Shown: in pieces, positions 26,892-35,836 of the stretch
Layout: each line of letters starts with the position of its first letter
Position numbering within the stretch: position 1 is the stretch's first letter
Assembly: GCA_963205305.1 (NCBI GenBank)
Contig: CAUJIC010000080.1
Span: 1 to 40,282 of the forward strand
Direction: 5' to 3'
Origin: Pseudomonadota bacterium
GTDB lineage: Bacteria; Pseudomonadota; Alphaproteobacteria; Rickettsiales; UBA3002
Length of the DNA: 40,282 bases
Notes under the pieces: model-generated
What the model saw: only the letters and a program-made list of their open reading frames with translations
What the model was told of the DNA's origin: nothing
Databases searched by the model: none
Made by a program: the position numbers and the translations under genes

Positions 26892-27263
26892 ATGAAAAAG
26901 ATGACACTTTATTCGCTCAGCCTGATTTCTGCCTTTGCCGCAACGAGCGCCTTTGCAACAGAAGCGCCAACACCACCCGTAGGTGAAAAAAATCAAGCCG
27001 AAAAGAAACTTAACGAAAACGATACCAACAACGATGGCTTCATCTCGAGAGATGAATGGCGCACGAAAGGCGACCAAGTATTTGGTGAAATAGACACCGA
27101 TAAAGACGGAAAACTGAGCAAAGATGAACGTAAATCCCATCACGAAAAGAAACGCGCTGAATGGAAAGAGCGCCGGGAAGACCGCAGAGAAAAGATGGGG
27201 AAAATGAAGGAAAAAATGTCGGAGCGGGCCGCAGATAAGGCCGCACCAACAGAGAGCCACTAG
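26892..27263 (+). CDS. Periplasmic EF-hand calcium-binding protein
   Basis: 123 residues. The signal peptide MKKMTLYSLSLISAFAATSAFA is followed by two canonical EF-hand loops, DTNNDGFISRDE and DTDKDGKLSKDE, with all Ca2+-ligand positions filled. A long, highly charged Lys/Glu/Arg helix makes the C-terminus. The mature protein is probably periplasmic and may buffer or sense Ca2+. ATG 26892 has AGGAG about eight bases upstream. A strong bidirectional terminator follows directly. The partner protein is unknown. Confidence 0.85.
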   Translation: MKKMTLYSLSLISAFAATSAFATEAPTPPVGEKNQAEKKLNENDTNNDGFISRDEWRTKGDQVFGEIDTDKDGKLSKDERKSHHEKKRAEWKERREDRREKMGKMKEKMSERAADKAAPTESH

Positions 27264-27270
27264 CCACATT

Positions 27271-27315
27271 AAAAAAGGGTGCACATGATGAATGTGCACC
27301 CTTTTATTTTTTCTT
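27271..27315. terminator. Bidirectional Rho-independent terminator (EF-hand gene and pleD)
   Basis: Stem AGGGTGCACAT / ATGTGCACCCT with GATGA loop, flanked by A6 on the left and T-rich sequence (TTTTATTTTTTCTTTT) on the right. It ends the EF-hand gene rightwards and, with A-run pairing to T on the other strand, the pleD transcript leftwards. Confidence 0.9.
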
Positions 27316-28884
27316 TTAGAGCTTGCTCTGGTCTTTGAATTTTACCACAAACGGAAAGCCTTCGTTTTCCTTCGAATCGCTGCCTGTATCTGGGATTACT
27401 CCACTCGCACCAGGGACAGCCAGTTTAATCGTCACTTCTCCCGCAGGAACATTCGTCACACTTAATTCCTCGCGCGCGACTTGGCGGCTTGGCGGCAATT
27501 CATAGCCCGCCCCACCAACCAGCGGCAGCACTTTATTGCGTCCGGAATTCTTCGCTTCGTAGAGCGCTAAATCCGCACGCTTGAGCAATGTTTCTGGGGT
27601 ATCGTTCGGTTCCATCGTCGCATAGCCAATGCTGATGGTTTTTTTGATGGGGCTATCGGGGTGCGGAATCACAAATTCAGCATTCTCCACCTCTTTGCGT
27701 AAACGCTCGGACGCTTCATAGGCGCGCGCCGCATCAGTCTCAGGCATCAGCACCACAAATTCCTCGCCACCATAGCGCGCGGCCAAATCTGCCGAGCGGA
27801 TGATTTGAACAATGATGGCCGCCAGTGATTTCAGCACTTCATCGCCCGAGGCGTGGCCATAGGTATCGTTCACTTTTTTGAAGTGATCCATATCCATAAT
27901 CACTACCGAAAGATTACGGCCTTGCTCCGAGGCTTGGCGCACAAGGTTTTTCAAGTGGGTATCGAGGTAATGGCGGTTATAGAGCTTGGTCAGGCCATCC
28001 GTCACCGCCATGCTCACCGATTCTTGATAATTCGATTTCAGCGCTTCCTGATATTTCTTCCGGCGAATTTGGGTTTTAATGCGCGCGAACATCTCGTTGA
28101 AATCCACAGGCGTCAGCAAATAATCGTTCACGCCCAGCTCAAGCCCCTTCAGCATCAAATGCTGCTCGTCTTCATCCACCAACATGATGATGGGAACATG
28201 GCGCGCCTGTTCAATAGCTTTAAATTGCGTGGCAAGGCGCAAACCATCCATATCCGCCAGTTGCGTGGAGATGAGAATGAGGTCGAGCGCCGAATTATCG
28301 CGTGCATATTCCAGCGCTTCTTTGTGGTCGCTGAAATGGCTGAGTTTATAGCCACCCGCCACCAGTTTTTCGGTGATACGGCGCACCTGCACCACATCAT
28401 CATCGATCAGCATCAGGTTGCTGCCCGTTACATCGAGGTTGAGCGAGTAATCGCTCGCGCTCATACCAAGCTGGCTGCCCGATTTATCGCGCAAGCGCAG
28501 CTCATCGATAAGAACCTTGATACGTACTAGCGAGCGCACGCGCGCAAACAGCGCAGTATCGTTAATGGGTTTGGTGATGAAATCATCCGCCCCTGCCTCT
28601 AGTCCCGCCACGCGATCGGAGGGGTCGGAAAGCGCGGTCACCATCACCACAGGGATGTGCGACACTTCAGGGTCTTGCTTCAAACGGCGGCAGGCCTCGA
28701 ACCCATCAATCCCTGGCATCATCACATCGAGCAGAATCAGATCAGGTTTTTTTGCCTTGGTTTGCTCAATCGCCTCGAAGCCATCCTTGGCGGTGATGAC
28801 ATCGTAATATTCGTTCGTCAGCTTCGCTTCGAGCAACTTAATGTTCGCAGGCACATCATCCACAACTAACACTAATCCAGTCAC
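27316..28884 (-). CDS. pleD: PleD-type diguanylate cyclase response regulator
   Basis: Makes c-di-GMP on phosphorylation; in Caulobacter PleD drives the swarmer-to-stalked transition. 522 residues: REC1 with phospho-acceptor Asp53 (LILLDVMMPG); REC2 lacking it (LILISTQL, Ser instead of Asp), as in other PleD proteins where it serves as a dimerisation adaptor; and a GGDEF domain with active GGEEF at 372-376 and the inhibitory I-site RSAD at 363-366. The C-terminus extends about 70 residues past the domain with a Pro/Ser-rich stretch and a short FPFVVKFKDQ. Starts 10 bp downstream of the divK stop, so the two form one operon. Confidence 0.95.
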   Translation of the reverse strand: MTGLVLVVDDVPANIKLLEAKLTNEYYDVITAKDGFEAIEQTKAKKPDLILLDVMMPGIDGFEACRRLKQDPEVSHIPVVMVTALSDPSDRVAGLEAGADDFITKPINDTALFARVRSLVRIKVLIDELRLRDKSGSQLGMSASDYSLNLDVTGSNLMLIDDDVVQVRRITEKLVAGGYKLSHFSDHKEALEYARDNSALDLILISTQLADMDGLRLATQFKAIEQARHVPIIMLVDEDEQHLMLKGLELGVNDYLLTPVDFNEMFARIKTQIRRKKYQEALKSNYQESVSMAVTDGLTKLYNRHYLDTHLKNLVRQASEQGRNLSVVIMDMDHFKKVNDTYGHASGDEVLKSLAAIIVQIIRSADLAARYGGEEFVVLMPETDAARAYEASERLRKEVENAEFVIPHPDSPIKKTISIGYATMEPNDTPETLLKRADLALYEAKNSGRNKVLPLVGGAGYELPPSRQVAREELSVTNVPAGEVTIKLAVPGASGVIPDTGSDSKENEGFPFVVKFKDQSKL

Positions 28885-28893
28885 GCTCTACCC

Positions 28894-29277
28894 CTATGCC
28901 GATACGCTTTGCGGCTCTAAAAACCGACGAATCGTACTCAAAAATACATCAATGGCGATGGGCTTGCTTAGGTAAGCCTCGCACCCCGCCGCTAAAATCT
29001 TGTCCTCATCATCCTTCATCGCGAAGGCGGTTACTGCAATCACAGGAATATGCTTAATCGCTGCATCTGCCTTGATTTTTCGGGTAATATCGAGCCCTGA
29101 AATTTCGGGCAGCTGAATATCCATCACAATCAAATCGGGCATCACGTTACGCGTCAGGCTAATGGCTTCGATCCCCTCTTTTGTCTCGAACGTCAGGTAG
29201 CCATTCGCGCCCAGAAGGTCGCGAAAAAGCTTCAAGTTCAGGTCGTTATCCTCGACAATGAGTATCTTTTTGGCCAT
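28894..29277 (-). CDS. divK: Single-domain response regulator DivK
   Basis: Cell-fate regulator that, phosphorylated, controls the DivL-CckA-CtrA path and also PleC/DivJ signalling. 127 residues, a bare REC domain. It has Asp53 (IVMDIQLPE), acidic Glu9/Asp10, Thr in AVTAFAM and Lys in LSKP. The stretch IQLPEISGLDITRKIK and the AVTAFAMKDDEDKI segment match Caulobacter DivK closely. ATG 29277; an AGGAG lies a little far (12 bases) upstream. First gene of divK-pleD. Confidence 0.95.
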   Translation of the reverse strand: MAKKILIVEDNDLNLKLFRDLLGANGYLTFETKEGIEAISLTRNVMPDLIVMDIQLPEISGLDITRKIKADAAIKHIPVIAVTAFAMKDDEDKILAAGCEAYLSKPIAIDVFLSTIRRFLEPQSVSA

Positions 29278-29373
29278 AGGCAGCGTATTCTCCTGTGCTG
29301 CCCCAATATAATGGTTTATTTGGCAATTACCACGAAAATTCATAGCGCTGTGTGCAGCATTTGCCCAGTGCCG

Positions 29374-32253
29374 CTAATGCGCCACACCCCAATTGGCGCC
29401 TTGCCCCACTTCCACCGTGAGGGGCACACTCAAGCTGGCCACCTGCTCCATCGCCCGCTTCACCTGCGGAATAAGGCTGGCAGCCTGTTCGGTTGGACAC
29501 TCGATAACGAGTTCATCGTGCACTTGCAGTAGTAGCCGCGCTTGCTTGGGCAGAATGTTATACACCTGAACCATGGCGAGCTTGATGATATCCGCTGCCG
29601 TGCCCTGAAGCGGGGCATTGATTGCCGCGCGTTCCGAGAATTGGCGGAAGGCACCGTTTTTAGAATTAATATCCTTCACATGCACGCGGCGGCCATAGAG
29701 CGTTTCGACATAGCCATGCTCGCGCGCGAACTGAATAGTCGTATCCATATATTCGCGGATACCAGGATACTGCTCGAAATATTTGGCAATGTAGTCCGCT
29801 GCCTCCGCCCTGCTGATGCCAAGCTGAACCGAAAGCCCATGCGCGCTGATACCATAAATGATGCCGAAATTAATAGCCTTGGCGCGGCGACGAATTTCGC
29901 TAGTCATTTCACTCAGCGGCACGCCGAACATTTGGCTGGCCGTGAGGGCGTGGATATCCACCCCATCACGAAACGCGTTTTTGAGAGAATCCATATTCGC
30001 CACGTGGGCGAGCAAGCGCAGCTCAATCTGCGAATAATCCGCCGAAAGCAGCGTGAAGCCCTCGGGCGCGACAAACGCCGTGCGGATGCGCCGCCCCTCC
30101 TCGGTACGGATGGGAATGTTCTGCAAATTCGGGTCGCTACTCGACAGCCGCCCTGTTGTCGTCAGCGCCATCGCGTAGCTGGTATGCACCCGCCCATCAC
30201 GCGCGGAAATGGCGCGCGGCAAAGCATCCGTATAGGTGCTGCGTAGCTTGCTGTATTGACGCCACTCTAGCACCTTGGCGGCAATTTCGTGCCCCTCTTC
30301 GGCCAGCGCCTCCAATGTTTGGGCATCGGTGGTGTAAGCCCCAGTTTTGCTCGATTTTTTGGCACCACCGAGTTGTAATTTATCGTACAACACTTCGCCC
30401 AATTGCTTGGGTGAACCCACCGAAAATGGCATACCTGCGAGGGCGATAATTTCCTTCTCAAGCGTATCAATCTTCACCCCAAATTGCGATGACATGCCCG
30501 CAAGTGCGGCGGGGTCGATTTTAATGCCTGCACATTCCATCGCCACAATCACGGGAATCAGCGGGCGCTCGATGGTTTCATAGACGCGCGTGACATGGTT
30601 GGCGGGCAGTTGTAGCTTTAACGCTTCATATAAACGCAACGTGAAATCCGCATCCTCGGCGGCGTAATTCGTGGCGGCATCGAGTGCGATTTCGGAAAAA
30701 TTCTTTTGGTTTTTCCCAGTGCCACACACTTCGGTGAAGGCAATCATTTTATGGCCGAAATAACGCTCTGCCAAAAAATCCAGCCCCTGCCCATGCAGAC
30801 CAGCGGAAACGCAGTAGGACATCAGCATGGTGTCGCCGAGCGGCGCAATATTCACGCCATATTTTTCGAGCACCACTAAATCGTATTTAATGTTGTGACC
30901 AACTTTGAGCACGCTTGGGTTCATCAGCAGCGGCGCCAATAATTCCAGCACACGCGCAAGCGGCAATTGCCCCGCGACGAGTTTTTTCTCGAGTGTTTTT
31001 GGCGCATCGAACAACCCGCCTTGGGCAAGTGGTGCCGCCGCGAGTTCACTCACATGCTGAAGCGGAATGTAACACGCGCGACCCGCCTCTACGCTGAGCG
31101 AGATACCCACCAATTCGGCATCCACCGCGTTGAGTGAGGTGGTTTCCGTATCAATCGCCACCAGCCCACGCGCAGTGGACTCTGCAATCCACTTATTCAG
31201 CGTTTCTTCGCTCGTTACACATTCGTAAGTGGCGGCGATTGCTGGCGCGCGATTGATTGTGGGTGTGGATTCGCGCACAGACGAAGTACCACCTGCATAG
31301 GGTGAGAATGCACTCGTGTTTTTTATGCCCTCGGCGGCGTCCGCCTGCTCAATCGCGCCTGAGCTAGCCAGCCCCATTTTTTTGGCGAGGGAATTGAAAT
31401 TCTGCGTTTCCAAAAATGCCATCAGCGCGGCGCTGTCGAACGGTTTGGTTTCAAGCTCGGGCAGTGCCATGGGCAACGGTAAATCGCATTTCAACGCCAC
31501 CAGTTGCTTCGACAAACGTGCGGCCTCGGCATGGGTCGTCAGCACCTCGCGTCGCTTGGGTTGTTTGATGTTGTTGAGGTTCGCGAGCACACCTTCGAGG
31601 TCACCGAATTGGTTGATCAACTCCGCCGCTGTTTTGGGGCCAATGCTTGGCACACCGGGCACATTATCGACCGAATCACCAATCAGTGATTGTACCTCAA
31701 CCACTTTATCGGGCATCACACCGAACTTTTCCATCACCTGTGCGGACTCGATTTTTTTGTTCTTCATCGGATCCATCATGCTGATTTCACCATCGACGAT
31801 GAGCTGCATCAAATCCTTATCGGATGAGACAATCACCACCTCGCGCCCCTCGCCCCGTGCCGCATGGGCGTAGCTCGCAATCAAATCATCCGCCTCGTAA
31901 TTCTCCATCTCGATCGCGGGGATGTTGAGCGCGCGCGTGGCCTCCCTCACCAGTGGAAATTGGGGGATTAAATCCTCCGGCGTTTCGCTGCGATTCATTT
32001 TATATTCAGGGAAAATGGTGCTGCGGAACGTGGCGCGGCCATGGTCGAAAATCACCGCCAGCATGTCGTGTTTATAGGTCTCACGCAGGCGGATGAGCAT
32101 GTTGGTGAAACCCAGCACCGCGCCCACGGGAGTGCCATCGCGCCGTGTGAGGGGCGGCAGCGCATGATAGGCACGAAAAATGTAGCCCGAGCCATCGACA
32201 AGGATGAGGCGTTGCTTGTAATCTGACTTTTCCATTGCTGCCTGCGTATTCAT
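29374..32253 (-). CDS. polA: DNA polymerase I
   Basis: Repair and Okazaki-fragment processing. 959 residues with all three activities. The N-terminal 5'-3' exonuclease has LILVDGSGYIFRAYHALPP and SLIGDSVDNVPGVPSIGPKTA. The proofreading 3'-5' exonuclease keeps AIDTETTSLN, HNIKYDLVVLEKYG and the YAAEDADF motif. The polymerase domain carries SADYSQIELRLLAH (motif A), RRRAKAINFGIIYG (motif B) and LLQVHDELVIECP (motif C). The exonuclease acidic residues are present, so proofreading should work. ATG 32253 is used; an in-frame ATG at 32235 (MEKSDYK) is possible. Shares a 47-nt divergent promoter gap with the esterase gene. Confidence 0.98.
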   Translation of the reverse strand: MNTQAAMEKSDYKQRLILVDGSGYIFRAYHALPPLTRRDGTPVGAVLGFTNMLIRLRETYKHDMLAVIFDHGRATFRSTIFPEYKMNRSETPEDLIPQFPLVREATRALNIPAIEMENYEADDLIASYAHAARGEGREVVIVSSDKDLMQLIVDGEISMMDPMKNKKIESAQVMEKFGVMPDKVVEVQSLIGDSVDNVPGVPSIGPKTAAELINQFGDLEGVLANLNNIKQPKRREVLTTHAEAARLSKQLVALKCDLPLPMALPELETKPFDSAALMAFLETQNFNSLAKKMGLASSGAIEQADAAEGIKNTSAFSPYAGGTSSVRESTPTINRAPAIAATYECVTSEETLNKWIAESTARGLVAIDTETTSLNAVDAELVGISLSVEAGRACYIPLQHVSELAAAPLAQGGLFDAPKTLEKKLVAGQLPLARVLELLAPLLMNPSVLKVGHNIKYDLVVLEKYGVNIAPLGDTMLMSYCVSAGLHGQGLDFLAERYFGHKMIAFTEVCGTGKNQKNFSEIALDAATNYAAEDADFTLRLYEALKLQLPANHVTRVYETIERPLIPVIVAMECAGIKIDPAALAGMSSQFGVKIDTLEKEIIALAGMPFSVGSPKQLGEVLYDKLQLGGAKKSSKTGAYTTDAQTLEALAEEGHEIAAKVLEWRQYSKLRSTYTDALPRAISARDGRVHTSYAMALTTTGRLSSSDPNLQNIPIRTEEGRRIRTAFVAPEGFTLLSADYSQIELRLLAHVANMDSLKNAFRDGVDIHALTASQMFGVPLSEMTSEIRRRAKAINFGIIYGISAHGLSVQLGISRAEAADYIAKYFEQYPGIREYMDTTIQFAREHGYVETLYGRRVHVKDINSKNGAFRQFSERAAINAPLQGTAADIIKLAMVQVYNILPKQARLLLQVHDELVIECPTEQAASLIPQVKRAMEQVASLSVPLTVEVGQGANWGVAH

Positions 32254-32300
32254 TGCGCTAGAGCATACCGCAATTCATTCCATTAGAAAGCAATACCACG

Positions 32301-32951
32301 ATGTCACCCACAATGCTCAACGGCCCCGAGCTGCCCTCGCGCAGCGGCACCACCAAGCGCCTTGTTATTTTCCTCCATGGCCTCGGCGCGGATGGTAACG
32401 ATTTGCTGAGCCTCGCGCCCATGCTGGATTTGCCCGATACGCATTTTGCCTCGCCCAACGCGCCCTACCCGTGCGACATGGCGCCCTATGGCTATCAATG
32501 GTTTTCACTACAAGACCGCGACCCCACGCGGATATTGCCAGAAATTCGCCGCGCAGAACCTATCCTCAATACCTATATCGATGCGCAAATGGCTAAGCAT
32601 AAACTGACACCGAAAGATGTGGCGCTGATTGGTTTTTCGCAAGGCTCCATGATGTCGCTACACACCGCGCCGCGCAGGGCGGAACCCATTGCAGGCGTGG
32701 TTGGTATTTCAGGCGCGCTATTTGGCGCGGAGTTATTAGCTGCTGAAATCAAATCGCGCCCGCCGATTTGCCTCATCCATGGCACGCACGATGAAGTGGT
32801 GCCGTTTGTGGCGATGGGTGCAGCAGAAACCACCCTGCGCGCCGCCAATGTCGGCGTAGAAGCCCATGCGCGCCCGCGCCTAGGCCACGGGATTGACGAA
32901 GAAGGCATCGACATCACCGCCGCGTTTTTACGCCGCGTTTTTGGTTTGTAA
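32301..32951 (+). CDS. Carboxylesterase/phospholipase family alpha/beta hydrolase
   Basis: 216 residues, cytoplasmic. Serine hydrolase of the YpfH/acyl-protein-thioesterase-like group. Oxyanion-side motif FLHGLGADGNDLLSLA, nucleophile elbow GFSQGS, catalytic Asp in GTHDEVVPF and His in RLGHGIDEEG, all in family order. It cleaves short acyl esters, but the native substrate is not shown. Starts at ATG 32301 without a clear ribosome site and is followed 7 bp later by the orphan membrane protein gene, probably one transcript. Confidence 0.9.
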   Translation: MSPTMLNGPELPSRSGTTKRLVIFLHGLGADGNDLLSLAPMLDLPDTHFASPNAPYPCDMAPYGYQWFSLQDRDPTRILPEIRRAEPILNTYIDAQMAKHKLTPKDVALIGFSQGSMMSLHTAPRRAEPIAGVVGISGALFGAELLAAEIKSRPPICLIHGTHDEVVPFVAMGAAETTLRAANVGVEAHARPRLGHGIDEEGIDITAAFLRRVFGL

Positions 32952-32958
32952 GACCCTC

Positions 32959-33540
32959 ATGCGCCGCATTATTTACAGAGTCATTTTACTTACACTCATA
33001 ACCGCCACATCGCTGGTGGGTTATTTGGTGCATTACCATAACCTCACGGAAGAAATCATTGTCAGTGAACATATCGATGGTGAGCAGGCCAATGCCTTAA
33101 AGCACACCTATGCCGCGGCGCAACTTTATGAACTACTCACATCCATACTCCCGGATGAAGCGGCGGAAGATATGGTCGTATGGCTTGGCCATATGAACGA
33201 ATATGCTGAGCAATGGATGCGCTCCTATCCCAAAAATCGTGTGGCTGGAACGCAGCCCGATACGACTATCGAGATTATCAAGGATTTGCACAACAATCGC
33301 GCTGGCATCGCCGCTGCGCGCTGGAAATTGGCACATACCCCTAAAGATATCACAACTTTAGCGATGATTTTACGCCTTGTGAGAATGGATGCCGTGGTGG
33401 TGTGGGCGAATAAACTCGGCATCCCCAAAAACGAACTTGATGCCCATGTGCGCGATGTGGCGTTTGCCAACGCGTGGGTGGAGCAGCGCCGCGAAAAAAT
33501 TGCACATCACACGCAAGAAACATTGAGTAAACTTTATTAG
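32959..33540 (+). CDS. Orphan single-pass membrane protein
   Basis: 193 residues, family not recognised. Short basic MRRIIYR, one transmembrane helix (about residues 8-26, VILLTLITATSLVGYLV), then a mostly helical extramembrane domain, probably periplasmic (QANALKHTYAAAQLYELL, GHMNEYAEQWMRSY, AMILRLVRMDAVVVWANKL). The start at 32959 is chosen because it places the helix at the N-terminus; the longer frame runs into the upstream esterase gene. Its stop overlaps the pyrD stop by four bases, convergently. Confidence 0.6.
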   Translation: MRRIIYRVILLTLITATSLVGYLVHYHNLTEEIIVSEHIDGEQANALKHTYAAAQLYELLTSILPDEAAEDMVVWLGHMNEYAEQWMRSYPKNRVAGTQPDTTIEIIKDLHNNRAGIAAARWKLAHTPKDITTLAMILRLVRMDAVVVWANKLGIPKNELDAHVRDVAFANAWVEQRREKIAHHTQETLSKLY

Positions 33541-34601
33541 CCTATGCGGTGGGCGCTGCCTACGGCATCGCTCACATTTGCGAATCCATCGCGCGCGAGA
33601 AGTTCGCTAAGCCCATCATTGATAGAACTCACCAGCCCGAACCCCTGATAGATGAGTGCCGAATAAAGCTGCACCAGCGATGCCCCCGCACGAATTTTCT
33701 CGTACGCATCCGCCGCACTGGCAATACCACCCACACCAATGAGCGGGATTTTACCACCCGTAAGGCGATAGATTTTTCGTAGTATTTCTGTCGAAAGCGC
33801 AAAGAGCGGCTTACCACTTAGGCCGCCTGCTTCTTGGGTGTGCGGGCTATTGACCACGGCCTCGCGCGAGAGCGTGGTGTTGCCGACAATCAAGCCATCG
33901 AGCCCTGTGGCGAGCGCGGTTTGCGCGATGGCTTCGAGCATCGCATCATCGCAATCGGGTGCAATCTTCACGAAGGTGGGGCGATGTGGCGCGCCCTCGG
34001 CCACTAACGCTGTGCGCAACTTTTGCAGCGCCTCAATCAGCGCTTTCAGCTCATCTGCCGCTTGTAGTGCGCGCAAACCGGGCGTGTTGGGCGAGCTGAT
34101 ATTGGCGGTGATATAATCTACATGTGGGTAAAGCGCGCGCATGGCGGCGGTGTAATCGGCCACCGCATCTGCACTCTCTTTGTTCTTGCCAATATTGCCG
34201 CCGATGATGCCACGCCCACTACGTTTTGCTAGACGCGCGGCGGCTGCATCCATGCCCTCGTTGTTAAACCCAAGGCGGTTGATGATAGCCTCGTGCTCCA
34301 CCAAGCGGAACACGCGCGGTGTGGGGTTGCCCGCTTGCGCGCGCGGAGTGACCGTACCGATTTCGACAAAGCCGCAACCAGCGTTCAGTGCGCCCTCGAA
34401 GCACTCGGCATTCTTATCGAACCCTGGCGCGAGGCCGACGGGGTTCTCGAAACTTAACCCAGCCACGGTGGTTTTTAAATTTGCGTGCGTGCTGCGTGCG
34501 GGTGGCACCAACCCGCGCTGAAGCGCACAAATGGCCGCGCGGTGCGCCTTTTCTGGCGGCAATAAAAACAACGCAGGACGAAGTGTGGAATAAAGGCTCA
34601 T
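33537..34601 (-). CDS. pyrD: Dihydroorotate dehydrogenase (quinone), class 2
   Basis: Oxidises dihydroorotate to orotate, passing electrons to quinone at the inner membrane. 354 residues. The N-terminal helices (LRPALFLLPPEKAHRAAI) form the class-2 quinone-access hood. Catalytic Ser in NISSPNTPGLRAL, FMN motifs NPVGLAPGFDKNAE, FVEIGTVTP, RLGFNNEG and LIGVGGIASA. Together with pyrBCF this supplies four pathway steps in the window. It lies 42 nt downstream of the M23 gene on the same strand and may be read through from it. Confidence 0.97.
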   Translation of the reverse strand: MSLYSTLRPALFLLPPEKAHRAAICALQRGLVPPARSTHANLKTTVAGLSFENPVGLAPGFDKNAECFEGALNAGCGFVEIGTVTPRAQAGNPTPRVFRLVEHEAIINRLGFNNEGMDAAAARLAKRSGRGIIGGNIGKNKESADAVADYTAAMRALYPHVDYITANISSPNTPGLRALQAADELKALIEALQKLRTALVAEGAPHRPTFVKIAPDCDDAMLEAIAQTALATGLDGLIVGNTTLSREAVVNSPHTQEAGGLSGKPLFALSTEILRKIYRLTGGKIPLIGVGGIASAADAYEKIRAGASLVQLYSALIYQGFGLVSSINDGLSELLARDGFANVSDAVGSAHRIG

Positions 34602-34643
34602 GCAATTTGTCTAACGAATCTGCACCAAGATGGGAAGCATGAA

Positions 34644-35690
34644 TCAGCGCACCTGAATCACCATAGGGCGTTTAGGTGTTGGGTTGCTCGCCACTGCGCC
34701 ACGGTAGATATTGACCGCAGAGGGAGCGCCCGCAGTAGCCGATGCCATGCGCCCCATGTTGGACGCCTTCACGGTGATGTTGGATGGAATGGTGAGAATT
34801 GAAAGTGGATCATACTTTACACCATTTTTGCTCACGCGGTAATCGAGATGCGCGCCCGTTGAGCGCCCGCTTGAGCCAACCGCACCGATGAGTTGCCCTG
34901 CCCGCACGCGTTGCCCCACGCTCACCGATTGCGAACTTAAATGGCCATAACGTGTGATGGTATCATCCGCATGTTTGATAGAAACATATTTTCCGTAACG
35001 TGCATCCTCGGTCACTTGTGTTACCTCGCCTGCGGCGGTTGCCAGCACAGCGGTGCCAGCATCGGCCGCAATATCGATGCCCCCATGAAAGGTTGGGCGG
35101 CCATGGAATGGGTCATTCCGTACGCCATAGCCTGAGGAAACATATTGCTTCGCAGCCAGCGGGATGGGCCACATTAAATGCCGTGCAAGACCCGCAAAAG
35201 AACCTGCACCACCACCGCGCATCACATCGCGGAACGAACCTAACGGCCCGCTACTTTCTGAACCATAGAGCGCAATGACAGGGTTGATGGTTTCGGTATC
35301 ACCCTCGATGCCATCGCTCTCTGGCTCTAGCTCGTGGGTCACTTTAACATCGTTCACGATGCTGGATTTTTCAGCCCCACGCGAGGCAACATCGACCGTT
35401 TTTGCAATGGGCGCCGCCACTGGGTTCCCGCCTGCACGATCGACCACTAAATTGCCATTCGACATCGCGCTTGCATCCGTACGCAGTGGGATAAATTTTT
35501 TCTCGTTAATAATGGTCACGCCATTTTGGCTATCGGCCGATTGCGCCCGGGTGCCATTGAGTGGAATAAAACGCTTCGGCGATTGAAACGAATCTTCTCT
35601 GGGTAATATCAATGGCTCCGCCGCGAGCAACTCACTCGGCAATAGCATCGACATAATGAGCAGAACATTTCGAATCACATCATCCATCAT
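34644..35690 (-). CDS. Exported M23 (LytM-like) peptidase with altered HxH motif
   Basis: 348 residues. A signal peptide (MMDDVIRNVLLIMSMLLPSELLA) precedes ~130 residues of low-complexity linker and a LytM domain. HxxxD is intact (His202, Asp206 in FHGGIDIAA), and YGHLSSQSV is present. The HxH motif reads His281-Leu-Asp283 (GAHLDYRVS), so the last metal ligand is Asp rather than His. It may still bind metal, or it may be a non-catalytic LytM activator of amidases. ATG 35690 gives the signal peptide directly; a reading of the next Met is equivalent. Confidence 0.86.
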   Translation of the reverse strand: MMDDVIRNVLLIMSMLLPSELLAAEPLILPREDSFQSPKRFIPLNGTRAQSADSQNGVTIINEKKFIPLRTDASAMSNGNLVVDRAGGNPVAAPIAKTVDVASRGAEKSSIVNDVKVTHELEPESDGIEGDTETINPVIALYGSESSGPLGSFRDVMRGGGAGSFAGLARHLMWPIPLAAKQYVSSGYGVRNDPFHGRPTFHGGIDIAADAGTAVLATAAGEVTQVTEDARYGKYVSIKHADDTITRYGHLSSQSVSVGQRVRAGQLIGAVGSSGRSTGAHLDYRVSKNGVKYDPLSILTIPSNITVKASNMGRMASATAGAPSAVNIYRGAVASNPTPKRPMVIQVR

Positions 35691-35836
35691 TCATTCGTGG
35701 TTACGCGCGGACAATTCCGCACAACTTCTTAGAGTAATCGCTCACCATCGTTACTAGAAGAAAGTGAGTTATCCACCATGAATCGCAAACCTATTTACAT
35801 TGGGGTGCAAATATTGTCAGAGTTACTACGAATTTT

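Noticed and set aside
35769-35777. TTATCCACC, near-DnaA box upstream of the TPR gene
   Set aside because: One mismatch and single copy; expected by chance.
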